Assembly: GCA_021790715.1 (NCBI GenBank) | Contig: JAJYGK010000148.1 | Coordinates: 1 to 12,627, forward strand | Direction of reading: 5' to 3' | Source of the DNA: Chloroflexota bacterium | GTDB lineage: Bacteria > Chloroflexota > Limnocylindria > Limnocylindrales > CSP1-4 | Length of the DNA: 12,627 nt | Shown here: positions 5,717 through 12,158 of the stretch, piece by piece | How positions within the stretch are numbered: the first letter of the stretch is position 1 | Layout of the letters: each line of letters starts with the position of its first letter | Position numbers and translations under genes: made by a program | The notes under the pieces: model-generated | Told to the model about the DNA's origin: nothing | The model's database searches: none | Seen by the model: the letters and a program-made list of their open reading frames with translations, nothing else

Positions 5717-7267
5717 TCATGCCGTCTGGTTCCCCACGCCCGGCCGGACGCCCGTCCAGCGGTACATCGGGCGAAGGGCGTCGAAGAGCTCCACGTACCT
5801 GCCGTACGCCTCGTCGTATGCCGCGCGAGTGCGGGCGTCGGGCTCGAACCGGGCAGCCACCCGGATCAGCCGCCGCGCCGCCTCGCCGAGATCGGGGAAC
5901 GCGCCCGCCGCCACGCCCGCGAGCATCGCGTCGCCGCGGATCGCGGCATCGCTGCCCTCCAGCGTCACCACGGGCAGCCCGCACACGTCGGCCTTCATCT
6001 GGTTCCAGAGAGCGCTCCGGGCCCCGCCCCCGTGCGAGCGCACCTCGTTCGCGGCGGCTCCGGCTCCGGCGAGCGCCTCGAGGTTCCGCCGGAGCATGAA
6101 CGCCACGGACTCGAGGATGGCGCGAACGGCATGGGCGCGGCCGTGCGCCAGCGTGAGGCCGTAGAACGCGCCGCGTGCCGCCGGCTCGTACTCGGGGCTG
6201 AACGCGCCCTGCAGGTGCGGCAGCATCGTCAATCCATCGGCGCCGGGTGGCGCGGCCGCCGCGAGCTCGGTCAGCAGCTCGTAGGCATCGCGGCCGAGCT
6301 CACGCGCGCGACTCACCTCCGGCTCGCCGAAGCGATCGCGGAACCACGTGAGGGCCATCCCACCCGTGGGAGAGACCGGGCAGTACAGGTAGAGCCCCGA
6401 TGCCGAGTGCACGTAGACCGGTGTCTGCGCGCCGGGGTCGCCGCCGTGGCGGTCAACGGAGGCCTGGATGGTCAGCGCGCCGCCCGTGCTCTCGGAGACG
6501 ATCCCGGGGCCGACGTTCCCGACTCCCACGGCACCGGCGCCCTGGTCCATCCCGCCGGCCACCACGAGCACCGACGGCGCGAGGCCCAGGGCATCCGCGG
6601 CGGACGGCGTGAGCGTCCCCACCACCTCGCCCGGCGCGACCAGCTCGCCCAGCCGATCGACGCCGAGACCGATGCAGTCGAGCATGGGCTCCCACCACGT
6701 CCGCGCGACGATGTCGTACAGCAGCGTCGTGCATTGCACGCCGCCGTCGGTGGCGAAGCGCCCGGTGAACCGCTGGAGGAGGAAATCCTCGACGAGCAGG
6801 AAGCGGGCTGCCCGGTCGAAGAGTCCGCGATCGTTGCGCTGCCACCAGAGGAGCTTGCAGGCCGTCCAGGTGGGAACGAGAGCGGGCACCCCGGTCGCCG
6901 CGTACAGCGTCGCCGGGTCGAACCGTTCGCCCAGCTCCCGGGCTTCCTCGACGGCGCGGTTGTCCAGCCAGACGATCGCCGGGCCGACCGGCCGCCCGTC
7001 TGCCCGCACCGGGATCACCGTTTCGCCCTGACTGGAGACGGCGAGGGCCCGCACGTCCGAGCCGCGCACGCCCGCCGTGCCGAGCACGCGCCGCACCGCA
7101 GCGACCGTGGCACGCCAGTACGTCTCGGGATCGAGCTCCGCGCGCGCCGGCTCCGGGGTGCACAGGGCGTACTCCTCGGCGGTCACCGCGATCTGCCGCC
7201 CGGCCTCGTCGAAGAGCCCCGCCTTCAGCGCGGTGGTTCCGGCGTCGACGCCGAGGAGGAGGCCCAT
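5717..7267 (-). CDS. FGGY-family carbohydrate kinase (xylulokinase-like)
   Basis: This 516-residue ATP-dependent sugar kinase of the FGGY family is of usual length. Domain I starts with the phosphate-binding loop GVDAGTTALKAGLFD (6-20), followed by SSQGETVIPV (78-87) and IVWLDNRA (98-105). The catalytic base is expected at D241 in AGGMDQGAGAVGVG. The C-terminal ATP-binding half contains VAFMLRRNLEAL, HGGGARSALWNQMKADV and the GDAMLAGVAAGAF helix. It probably phosphorylates the ketose made by the isomerase. Phosphorylation at C1 would be required if the neighbouring aldolase is to release dihydroxyacetone phosphate, whereas true xylulokinases act at C5, so the substrate is open. Its ATG (7267-7265) shares one base with the aldolase stop (TGATG), implying coupled translation. 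Confidence 0.88.
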   Translation of the reverse strand: MGLLLGVDAGTTALKAGLFDEAGRQIAVTAEEYALCTPEPARAELDPETYWRATVAAVRRVLGTAGVRGSDVRALAVSSQGETVIPVRADGRPVGPAIVWLDNRAVEEARELGERFDPATLYAATGVPALVPTWTACKLLWWQRNDRGLFDRAARFLLVEDFLLQRFTGRFATDGGVQCTTLLYDIVARTWWEPMLDCIGLGVDRLGELVAPGEVVGTLTPSAADALGLAPSVLVVAGGMDQGAGAVGVGNVGPGIVSESTGGALTIQASVDRHGGDPGAQTPVYVHSASGLYLYCPVSPTGGMALTWFRDRFGEPEVSRARELGRDAYELLTELAAAAPPGADGLTMLPHLQGAFSPEYEPAARGAFYGLTLAHGRAHAVRAILESVAFMLRRNLEALAGAGAAANEVRSHGGGARSALWNQMKADVCGLPVVTLEGSDAAIRGDAMLAGVAAGAFPDLGEAARRLIRVAARFEPDARTRAAYDEAYGRYVELFDALRPMYRWTGVRPGVGNQTA

Positions 7268-8094
7268 CAGGCGCGGACCGCCTCCGCGATCCCGTGCTGC
7301 CGAGCCGCCTCCTCGGGCGAGAGCCCGTTCTTCACCACGGCGCGCAGGGCGAGCAGGAACCGCTCCGGGTCCCGCGCCTGCAGCACGTTCCGACCGAAGA
7401 CGACGCCGCCGGCCCCGGCGCGGGTCGCCGCGGCGGCCAGCTCCAAAGCATCGCTCTCGCGCGGCAGCTTCCGCGATCCCAGCGCGAGCACGGGGACCGG
7501 TGTGGCCGCCGTGATCTCGTCGAACCGCTCGCCCGTGTAGAACGTCTTCACGAGATCGACGCCCAGTTCGGCCGCGATCCGGCAGCCGACGGCGATCTGC
7601 TCGTGGCGCTCGGCGGGCGGCAGGTCCTCATGGCCGGCCGGGTACACCTCACCCACGATCGGCACCCCGGCCACGCGCTTCTCGCCGACCGCCCTCGCAA
7701 CCACCGCGACGTTCTCCGCGTCGACGGCCTCGGAGCCGGTGTGGATCGACATGCCGACAAGGACTACGTCCGCGCCGAGCGCCACGGCCTCCGCAGCCGA
7801 GAGCATCGGCACGCTCCTGCTCTCGCGGTAGTTCCACTGGGTTGCGTACTGAGTGCCCCAGTTGAGCCGCACGATCATGGCAGGCGCGCCGCGATGCGTG
7901 AAGGCCTCACGCACGTGGGACGCCATGCCGGGGCTGACCAGGATCGCGTCGGCCGATCCGAGTGCGGTGACGGCGCGCGCCAGGTCGTTGAAGCCCGCCC
8001 GCGGTCCGTTGTACAGGCCATGGTCGATGGCGACGACGACGGCCCTGCCGCCGTCCAGCAGTCTGGCCAGACGGATTTCCTCGCCGGCTCCCAC
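7267..8094 (-). CDS. Class I aldolase of the DhnA/DeoC-LacD family
   Basis: This 275-residue TIM-barrel aldolase is the first gene of the minus-strand operon. It resembles archaeal class I fructose-bisphosphate aldolase, LsrF and the ADH synthase family. Landmarks are VVVAIDHGLYNGP (19-31, with D24), DAILVSPGMA (49-58), the GADVVLVGMSIHTG strand (107-120), GEVYPAG (148-154), the Schiff-base Lys in DLVKTFYTG (K183), VLALGSRKLP and the phosphate-binding GAGGVVFGRNV near the C-terminus. The frame is open to 8193, but I place the start at the GTG 8094-8092, because GGAGGT (8105-8100) lies 5 nt upstream and homology begins there. It probably cleaves a ketose-1-phosphate to dihydroxyacetone phosphate plus an aldehyde. 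A transaldolase-like or thiolase-like reaction, known in this family, is not excluded. Confidence 0.85.
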   Translation of the reverse strand: MGAGEEIRLARLLDGGRAVVVAIDHGLYNGPRAGFNDLARAVTALGSADAILVSPGMASHVREAFTHRGAPAMIVRLNWGTQYATQWNYRESRSVPMLSAAEAVALGADVVLVGMSIHTGSEAVDAENVAVVARAVGEKRVAGVPIVGEVYPAGHEDLPPAERHEQIAVGCRIAAELGVDLVKTFYTGERFDEITAATPVPVLALGSRKLPRESDALELAAAATRAGAGGVVFGRNVLQARDPERFLLALRAVVKNGLSPEEAARQHGIAEAVRA

Positions 8095-8163
8095 GCGCCA
8101 CCTCCGTTCGGACCGCCGAACATCGCTCCCGAATGGGCGCCTTCGGCTTCTCGGATGCCGGTG

Positions 8164-8193
8164 ATCGTACCGAGTGGTGTGCATTCGTGTCAA
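8164..8193 (-). promoter_or_regulatory. Predicted promoter of the aldolase-kinase-isomerase operon
   Basis: On the minus strand a perfect TTGACA (8193-8188) is followed after 18 nt by TACGAT (8169-8164), four of six matches to the -10. Transcription would begin near 8157, about 60 nt before the GTG start of the aldolase, which is a normal leader length. Confidence 0.5.
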
Positions 8194-8217
8194 TATCGGG
8201 TACTGGATGGCGTCCTA

Positions 8218-8244
8218 TTGACTTTCGAAATCTGATCGTATAGC
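8218..8244 (+). promoter_or_regulatory. Candidate promoter of the ABC importer operon
   Basis: TTGACT (8218-8223) is followed after a short 15-nt spacer by TATAGC (8239-8244). The 8-bp palindrome TTTCGAAA (8223-8230) lies between the two elements. The short spacer makes this promoter weak or activator-dependent. It would give a leader of about 390 nt. Confidence 0.33.
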
Positions 8245-8643
8245 GTTCGGCGCGATGCCTATCGCGCAGTTCCAGGTGCGGGCATGCGGCGGACGGAGGT
8301 TCCGGGGCCGCGACGCGCGCCGGCGCGATGGCGGGCGACCCGGACCGGTCGCGGACCTGCGGACAGGTTCGTCGGGGCCGGCCGCATTCGCAGAGCCTGG
8401 GGGCGTCCGAGAGGAGGGCCGGGCAACGATGACGGAACCCTGACCTTCGGCCGCCGCGCACGCCTGCCCTGCTAGGATCGCGTCCCCTCGGCCTGGGCCG
8501 GGGTCGCCAGCCTGCGACGCGGAGCGTCCGCAGCGTGGTCCCGTGTCGACACCCGCAACATCGCACCTCCTCACACCCCAATCGAACAGAGCGTCCTGGC
8601 GCCGCCGGTCGACCGCGCGGCGCACTGCACTGGAGGAGCATCC

Positions 8644-10050
8644 ATGGCACGAACCCGATGGGCACGCTTGCTGGTCGGTGTCGTCTCGCTGGGGGTGGTC
8701 GCCGCAGGCTGCACGTCGGCCGTGACGAGCTCGACCGCGCCAGCGGCCGCGACGGGCGGCGCGAGCGCTTCCGCCGGAACGGCCGCGGCGGCGTCGAGCG
8801 CACCCTCGGTCGCGGCGTCGTCGAACCCGTCCACCACCGCCGGCAAGGTGACGCTCACGCTGTGGCAGAACCTGGGGCAGGGCAACCAGGCGCAGGTGGT
8901 TCCACCGCTCATCGCCGCCTTCGAGAAACTCCACCCGAACATCACGATCGACAACGTGCAGCAGCCGCGCGCGAACTACTTCGCCCTGCTGCAGGCTGCC
9001 GCCGTCTCGAAGACGGGTCCAGACATCGTGAACATGTGGACCGGTCTCTTCACGATGCAGTACCGCTCGTTCCTCGAGAACCTCCAGCCGCTCGTGCCCG
9101 CCAGCGACCTGGCGAACGTGACGGGGACCGAATGGAGCTCCGTGGGATTCAACTCACCGGCGAGCCCGTACGTGCTCCCGTTGCAGGAGCAGTTCTACAT
9201 CGGGTTCTACAACAAGAAGCTGTTCCAGCAGGTCGGACTCTCGTCGCCGCCGACGACATGGAGCCAGCTGTTCAGTGACTGCGCCAAGTTCAAGGCCGCC
9301 AACATCACCTGCATGGAGCAGGGCACCCAGAACCTCAGCGGCGAGTTCTACCCCTGGTACGACATGAGCTACATGATGGCCGGTGTCCTGTCACCGAGTC
9401 AGTGGGAAGGCCTCTACAACGGCTCCGTCTCGTGGACCAGCTCGACGGTCCAGTCGCAGCTCACCGAGTGGCATCAGCTCTACAGCGATGGATATGTCAA
9501 CAAGGATGCCCTCAGCGCGACGAACGTGATGAACGCCTTCCTCAAGGGACAGGCGGCAATGATCGTCAAGATCAACAACGATGCGGGCCCGTTCTACTCG
9601 ACGCTCGGCAGCAACGTCGGCGTGTTCGTGCCGCCGTACTCCAGCACCCCGGCGAAGGGCGTCGTCGAGTTCGCCGGCAACGGCTTCGCGATCACGACCT
9701 ACTCCCAGCACAAGGCTGCGGCCGCGGAATTCCTCCAGTTCATGACCACGCCGCAGGCCGGCCAGATCATCGCGCAGGGCGGCCTGATTCCTGCCGTGAA
9801 GGGAATCGCCGCCACCAATCCGCTGGCCAAGGACATGGTCGGGTTGGTCAACCAGCAGGGCCTGACGGTGTATCCGATGCTTGACAACGTGCTTCCGCCG
9901 ACCTTCGTCAACAGCGCAGGCACGGTGCTCGACTCGATCCTGGTCGGCGGCGTGAGCGTGCAGGCCGGCACGGCGACGCTGGAGCAGACGTTCAAGCAGC
10001 TCCCTGCCTCTGAGCGCGGATCCTCCTGGGCCGGCTACCAGGTTCCCTGA
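8644..10050 (+). CDS. ABC transporter sugar-binding lipoprotein (SBP family 1)
   Basis: This is a 468-residue extracellular solute-binding protein of the MalE/UgpB type (CUT1 importers), which captures substrate outside the membrane. The signal peptide is residues 1-22 with lipobox VVAAG-C23, so the mature protein should be anchored through C23. An Ala/Ser/Thr-rich linker (24-67) precedes the folded domain, which opens KVTLTLWQNLGQGNQ (68-82) and contains FEKLHPNITID, the strand GPDIVNMW and the C-terminal lobe with AAAEFLQFMTTPQAGQ. The ATG is supported by GGAGGAG (8632-8638) 5 nt upstream. Its substrate is likely a mono- or oligosaccharide from the family, and catabolism by the divergent operon is inferred. 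Nucleoside importers more often use BmpA-type proteins, which this is not. Confidence 0.9.
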   Translation: MARTRWARLLVGVVSLGVVAAGCTSAVTSSTAPAAATGGASASAGTAAAASSAPSVAASSNPSTTAGKVTLTLWQNLGQGNQAQVVPPLIAAFEKLHPNITIDNVQQPRANYFALLQAAAVSKTGPDIVNMWTGLFTMQYRSFLENLQPLVPASDLANVTGTEWSSVGFNSPASPYVLPLQEQFYIGFYNKKLFQQVGLSSPPTTWSQLFSDCAKFKAANITCMEQGTQNLSGEFYPWYDMSYMMAGVLSPSQWEGLYNGSVSWTSSTVQSQLTEWHQLYSDGYVNKDALSATNVMNAFLKGQAAMIVKINNDAGPFYSTLGSNVGVFVPPYSSTPAKGVVEFAGNGFAITTYSQHKAAAAEFLQFMTTPQAGQIIAQGGLIPAVKGIAATNPLAKDMVGLVNQQGLTVYPMLDNVLPPTFVNSAGTVLDSILVGGVSVQAGTATLEQTFKQLPASERGSSWAGYQVP

Positions 10051-10078
10051 ACAGGCCGGGTGCGTGAGCCTGCCGGTA

Positions 10079-10146
10079 CGGGTCGGCCCGTCCGATCCGC
10101 CGGCGGCTCCCGCACATCGCCTGACCGCGCCACACGGGCCGACCTG
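10079..10146 (+). promoter_or_regulatory. Intercistronic stem-loop between binding protein and permease genes
   Basis: GGTCGGCCCGT (10081-10091) and ACGGGCCGACC (10134-10144) are perfect 11-bp complements. A G-U and a C-G pair extend them to 13 bp with a 42-nt loop. A smaller competing hairpin ACGGG-TCGG-CCCGT is at 10078-10091. No U-tract follows. The stem ends 16 nt before the permease start, so it may protect the upstream message and damp permease translation. Confidence 0.55.
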
Positions 10147-10162
10147 CACAGTCGAGAGTGAC

Positions 10163-11107
10163 ATGGAAACGACGCGGAGCACCCCCCAGACAGGTCACAG
10201 CGTCGGAGGAGTGCGCCCGGCGACCGTCCACCGGGCCAACCGGGGCCTGCAGCGCGACCGGACGATGTCCGGCGCGCTCCTGGTGGCGCCCGCGTTGCTC
10301 GTCGTCGTGCTCCTGCTCGTCGTCCCCATCGTGCAGGCCTTCTACTACAGCATGACCAACTGGGACGGCCTCACGTCCCACTGGGTCGGTCCGAGCGCGT
10401 ACGCCACGATGTTCGCCGACCCGACCTTCTGGCGGGTGCTGGAGAACAACGCCATGCTGCTCGTGGCCGTGCCGGTCACGATGCTGTGCGGCGTCGGGCT
10501 CGCCGCCCTCCTCCACGAGCACGTGTGGGGGTGGCGTGTCTTCCGGGCGGCGATCATCATCCCGACGGCGGTCTCGTGGGTCGTGCTGGGCGTCGTCGGC
10601 ATCCAGGCATTTGCCGCAGACGGCCTGATCAACCAGCTGCTCGGCGCAGTCGGCCTCGGCATCCTGCGCCAGGACTGGCTGGGCAGCCCGTTCAGCGCAC
10701 TCGTGGCCGTAGCGGCCACCTTCGTCTACTCGCTGGTCGGCATCAACACGCTCATCTTCGTGACGGGCATGTCGACCATCGATCCCACGATCTACGAGGC
10801 GGCCCGGATCGATGGCGCCAACTGGCGGCAATCCTTCCTGGGACTGACGATCCCACTGCTGCGCCGCTACTTCCTGTTTGCGTTCGTCGTGACCGCGATC
10901 AGCGCCTTCTCGGCGGTGTTCAGCCTGATCTACACGATGACCGGCGGAGGCCCGGATCTCGGAACGACGACCATCGAGTTCTTCATCTACCAGGCAGCGT
11001 TCGCCACGGGATCGTTCGGAGAGGGGGCGCGACTCGGCATCGTGCTCTTCGTCATCCTCTTCGGAATCACGCTGACCCAGCTGCGCCTCATGAACCGCGA
11101 TGCGTGA
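10163..11107 (+). CDS. Sugar ABC transporter permease, MalF/UgpA type
   Basis: This 314-residue inner-membrane permease is the first of two for the importer. About six membrane segments can be read: 38-61, 96-117, 127-148, 177-200, 236-258 and 289-309. The cytoplasmic EAA loop that contacts the ATPase is YEAARIDGANWRQSFLG followed by TIPLLRR (211-235), with the conserved EAA...G pattern intact. TGGGPDLGTTT (260-270), typical of MalF-type permeases, follows. The frame is open from 10064, but I chose the ATG at 10163. A GAGAG lies a few bases upstream, the length then fits the family, and the extra 33 residues would be Pro-rich and unlike a permease N-terminus. It follows the binding protein by 112 nt containing a stem-loop. 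Confidence 0.9.
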   Translation: METTRSTPQTGHSVGGVRPATVHRANRGLQRDRTMSGALLVAPALLVVVLLLVVPIVQAFYYSMTNWDGLTSHWVGPSAYATMFADPTFWRVLENNAMLLVAVPVTMLCGVGLAALLHEHVWGWRVFRAAIIIPTAVSWVVLGVVGIQAFAADGLINQLLGAVGLGILRQDWLGSPFSALVAVAATFVYSLVGINTLIFVTGMSTIDPTIYEAARIDGANWRQSFLGLTIPLLRRYFLFAFVVTAISAFSAVFSLIYTMTGGGPDLGTTTIEFFIYQAAFATGSFGEGARLGIVLFVILFGITLTQLRLMNRDA

Positions 11108-11203
11108 GGAGACCGCGGCGCGTGTGGGCAGGGTTCCGGCGGGCCGTCATGGCCGTCCCGCGCCAGCCGGCGACCGGGTGGTCGGCCGCACCGGACTCCC
11201 GGA

Positions 11204-12085
11204 ATGGACGAGACGTTGACCACGCGGGCAGAGGACACGAGGAGGATCGAGCTGGGTACCCTCCGACGCCGAACGCGTCATCCGGTGACCACCGGCCGCC
11301 TCGCCATCTTCGTCACGCTCGCCGTCGTGTCGGCGGCGCTGCTGTACCCCTTCTACTTCATGATCGAGACGTCGTTCCGATCGAACCAGCAGTATCTCCT
11401 CGGGTCCGGGTTCTCGCTCCGGAGCTGGACGGCGCTGTTTCAGGGCGTTCCGGTCGCCCAGGAGATGGTGAACTCGCTGGGCCTCTGTGCCGGCACCATC
11501 CTGGCCGTGCTCGTGATCGCCGCACCCGCGGGCTTCGCGCTCGCAAAGATCAGGTTCCGGGGGGACGTGTTCGTGTTCCTCGGGATCATGGGCAGCATGA
11601 TGATCCCGCTGCAGTCCTTCATCATCCCCGAGTACGTGAACTTCGCCGGGCTGCATCTCATCAACACGTACGTCGGCGCGGTCCTCGTGTACGTGGCCGT
11701 CGGAACCCCCTTCTCGACGTTCCTGATGACGACCTTCTTCCGGGGCATTCCCGACGAACTCATCGACGCCGGGCTCTGCGACGGCCTGGGGTACCTCGGG
11801 GTCTTTCGGCGGATCGCGCTGCCGCTCTCGGGACCGGCGCTCGCGACGTTGATCGTCCTCCGCTTCATCCCGGTCTGGAACGACTTCCTGGTGGGCCTGC
11901 TGTTCCTCCAGGAACCGGGGGTGCGGCCGTTCACGGTCGGGCTCGGCGTCCTCGCCTCGTCCCAGCTTGTGAGCGTCCCCGCCCTGATGGCGGGCAGCCT
12001 GCTGAGCACGATCCCTGCGGCGATCGTCTACGTGGTGTTCCAGCGGTACCTGGTGGCGGGGCTGACGCTGGGGTCCTCACAGTAA
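11204..12085 (+). CDS. Sugar ABC transporter permease, MalG/UgpE type
   Basis: This 293-residue second permease should form the membrane channel with the preceding one. Membrane segments are visible at about 33-55, 88-113, 121-141, 153-177, 211-234 and 259-283. The EAA loop reads ELIDAGLCDGLGYLGVFRR followed by IALPL (185-208), which carries the conserved gly and the L-P end, although the first EAA is IDA. The motif IPVWNDFLVGLLF (222-234) is characteristic of MalG-like partners. The ATG at 11204 has no clear ribosome site. A GAGGAGG lies inside the reading frame near 11240, so a later start cannot be excluded. A 96-nt gap separates it from the first permease. No ATP-binding subunit follows, so a shared MsmK/UgpC-type ATPase encoded elsewhere is likely. 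Confidence 0.9.
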   Translation: MDETLTTRAEDTRRIELGTLRRRTRHPVTTGRLAIFVTLAVVSAALLYPFYFMIETSFRSNQQYLLGSGFSLRSWTALFQGVPVAQEMVNSLGLCAGTILAVLVIAAPAGFALAKIRFRGDVFVFLGIMGSMMIPLQSFIIPEYVNFAGLHLINTYVGAVLVYVAVGTPFSTFLMTTFFRGIPDELIDAGLCDGLGYLGVFRRIALPLSGPALATLIVLRFIPVWNDFLVGLLFLQEPGVRPFTVGLGVLASSQLVSVPALMAGSLLSTIPAAIVYVVFQRYLVAGLTLGSSQ

Positions 12086-12088
12086 CCC

Positions 12089-12135
12089 GTCCCGCGGCGG
12101 GGGCCGGACCGGTCGGACGGCCCCTCCGGCGGGAC
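12089..12135 (+). promoter_or_regulatory. Two-tier stem-loop between permease and phosphorylase genes
   Basis: An outer 7-bp stem GTCCCGC (12089-12095) with GCGGGAC (12129-12135) encloses an inner 7-bp stem GGGGCCG (12100-12106) with CGGCCCC (12118-12124). They are separated by a 4x4 internal loop and closed by an 11-nt loop. It begins 3 nt after the permease stop and ends 9 nt before the next ribosome site. There is no U-tract, so processing, stabilisation or attenuation is more likely than full termination. Confidence 0.6.
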
Positions 12136-12158
12136 ACTCGCCATGGAGGCAGCAACGA

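Larger units (their letters stand above)
8095..8643. promoter_or_regulatory. Divergent control region between catabolic operon and ABC importer
   Basis: This 549-bp region separates the two divergent transcription units. Back-to-back promoter candidates lie at 8164-8193 (minus) and 8218-8244 (plus), with 24 bp between their -35 elements where a shared regulator could bind. The remaining 400 nt before the binding-protein gene is an unusually long leader. It contains CCGCGAC (8308-8314) pairing with GTCGCGG (8348-8354), a 12-bp palindrome at 8316-8327, and ACCTG-CGGA-CAGGT at 8355-8368. A TAGGAT (8473-8478) could be the -10 of a second plus-strand promoter, but no -35 is seen. No known riboswitch is recognised, and no regulator gene is present. 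Confidence 0.5.

Noticed and set aside
4162..6099. Plus-strand open frame of 645 codons opposite the isomerase and kinase
   Set aside because: It has no family signature, no ribosome site and biased shadow composition; the minus-strand genes fully explain the region.
7267..8094. Assignment as LsrF (autoinducer-2) or sulfofructose-phosphate aldolase
   Set aside because: The neighbours lack Lsr or sulfoquinovose genes, and residues alone cannot discriminate within this aldolase family.
8095..8193. N-terminal extension of the aldolase to the ATG at 8193
   Set aside because: The residues are Arg-rich and unlike the family. The GTG at 8094 has a perfect GGAGGT, and the extension would run over the predicted promoter.
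8255..8443. Possible 62-codon leader ORF, ending with a short M-T-E-P reading from 8429
   Set aside because: There is no convincing ribosome site for the long form, the composition is Arg/Gly-rich, and nothing suggests an attenuator peptide.
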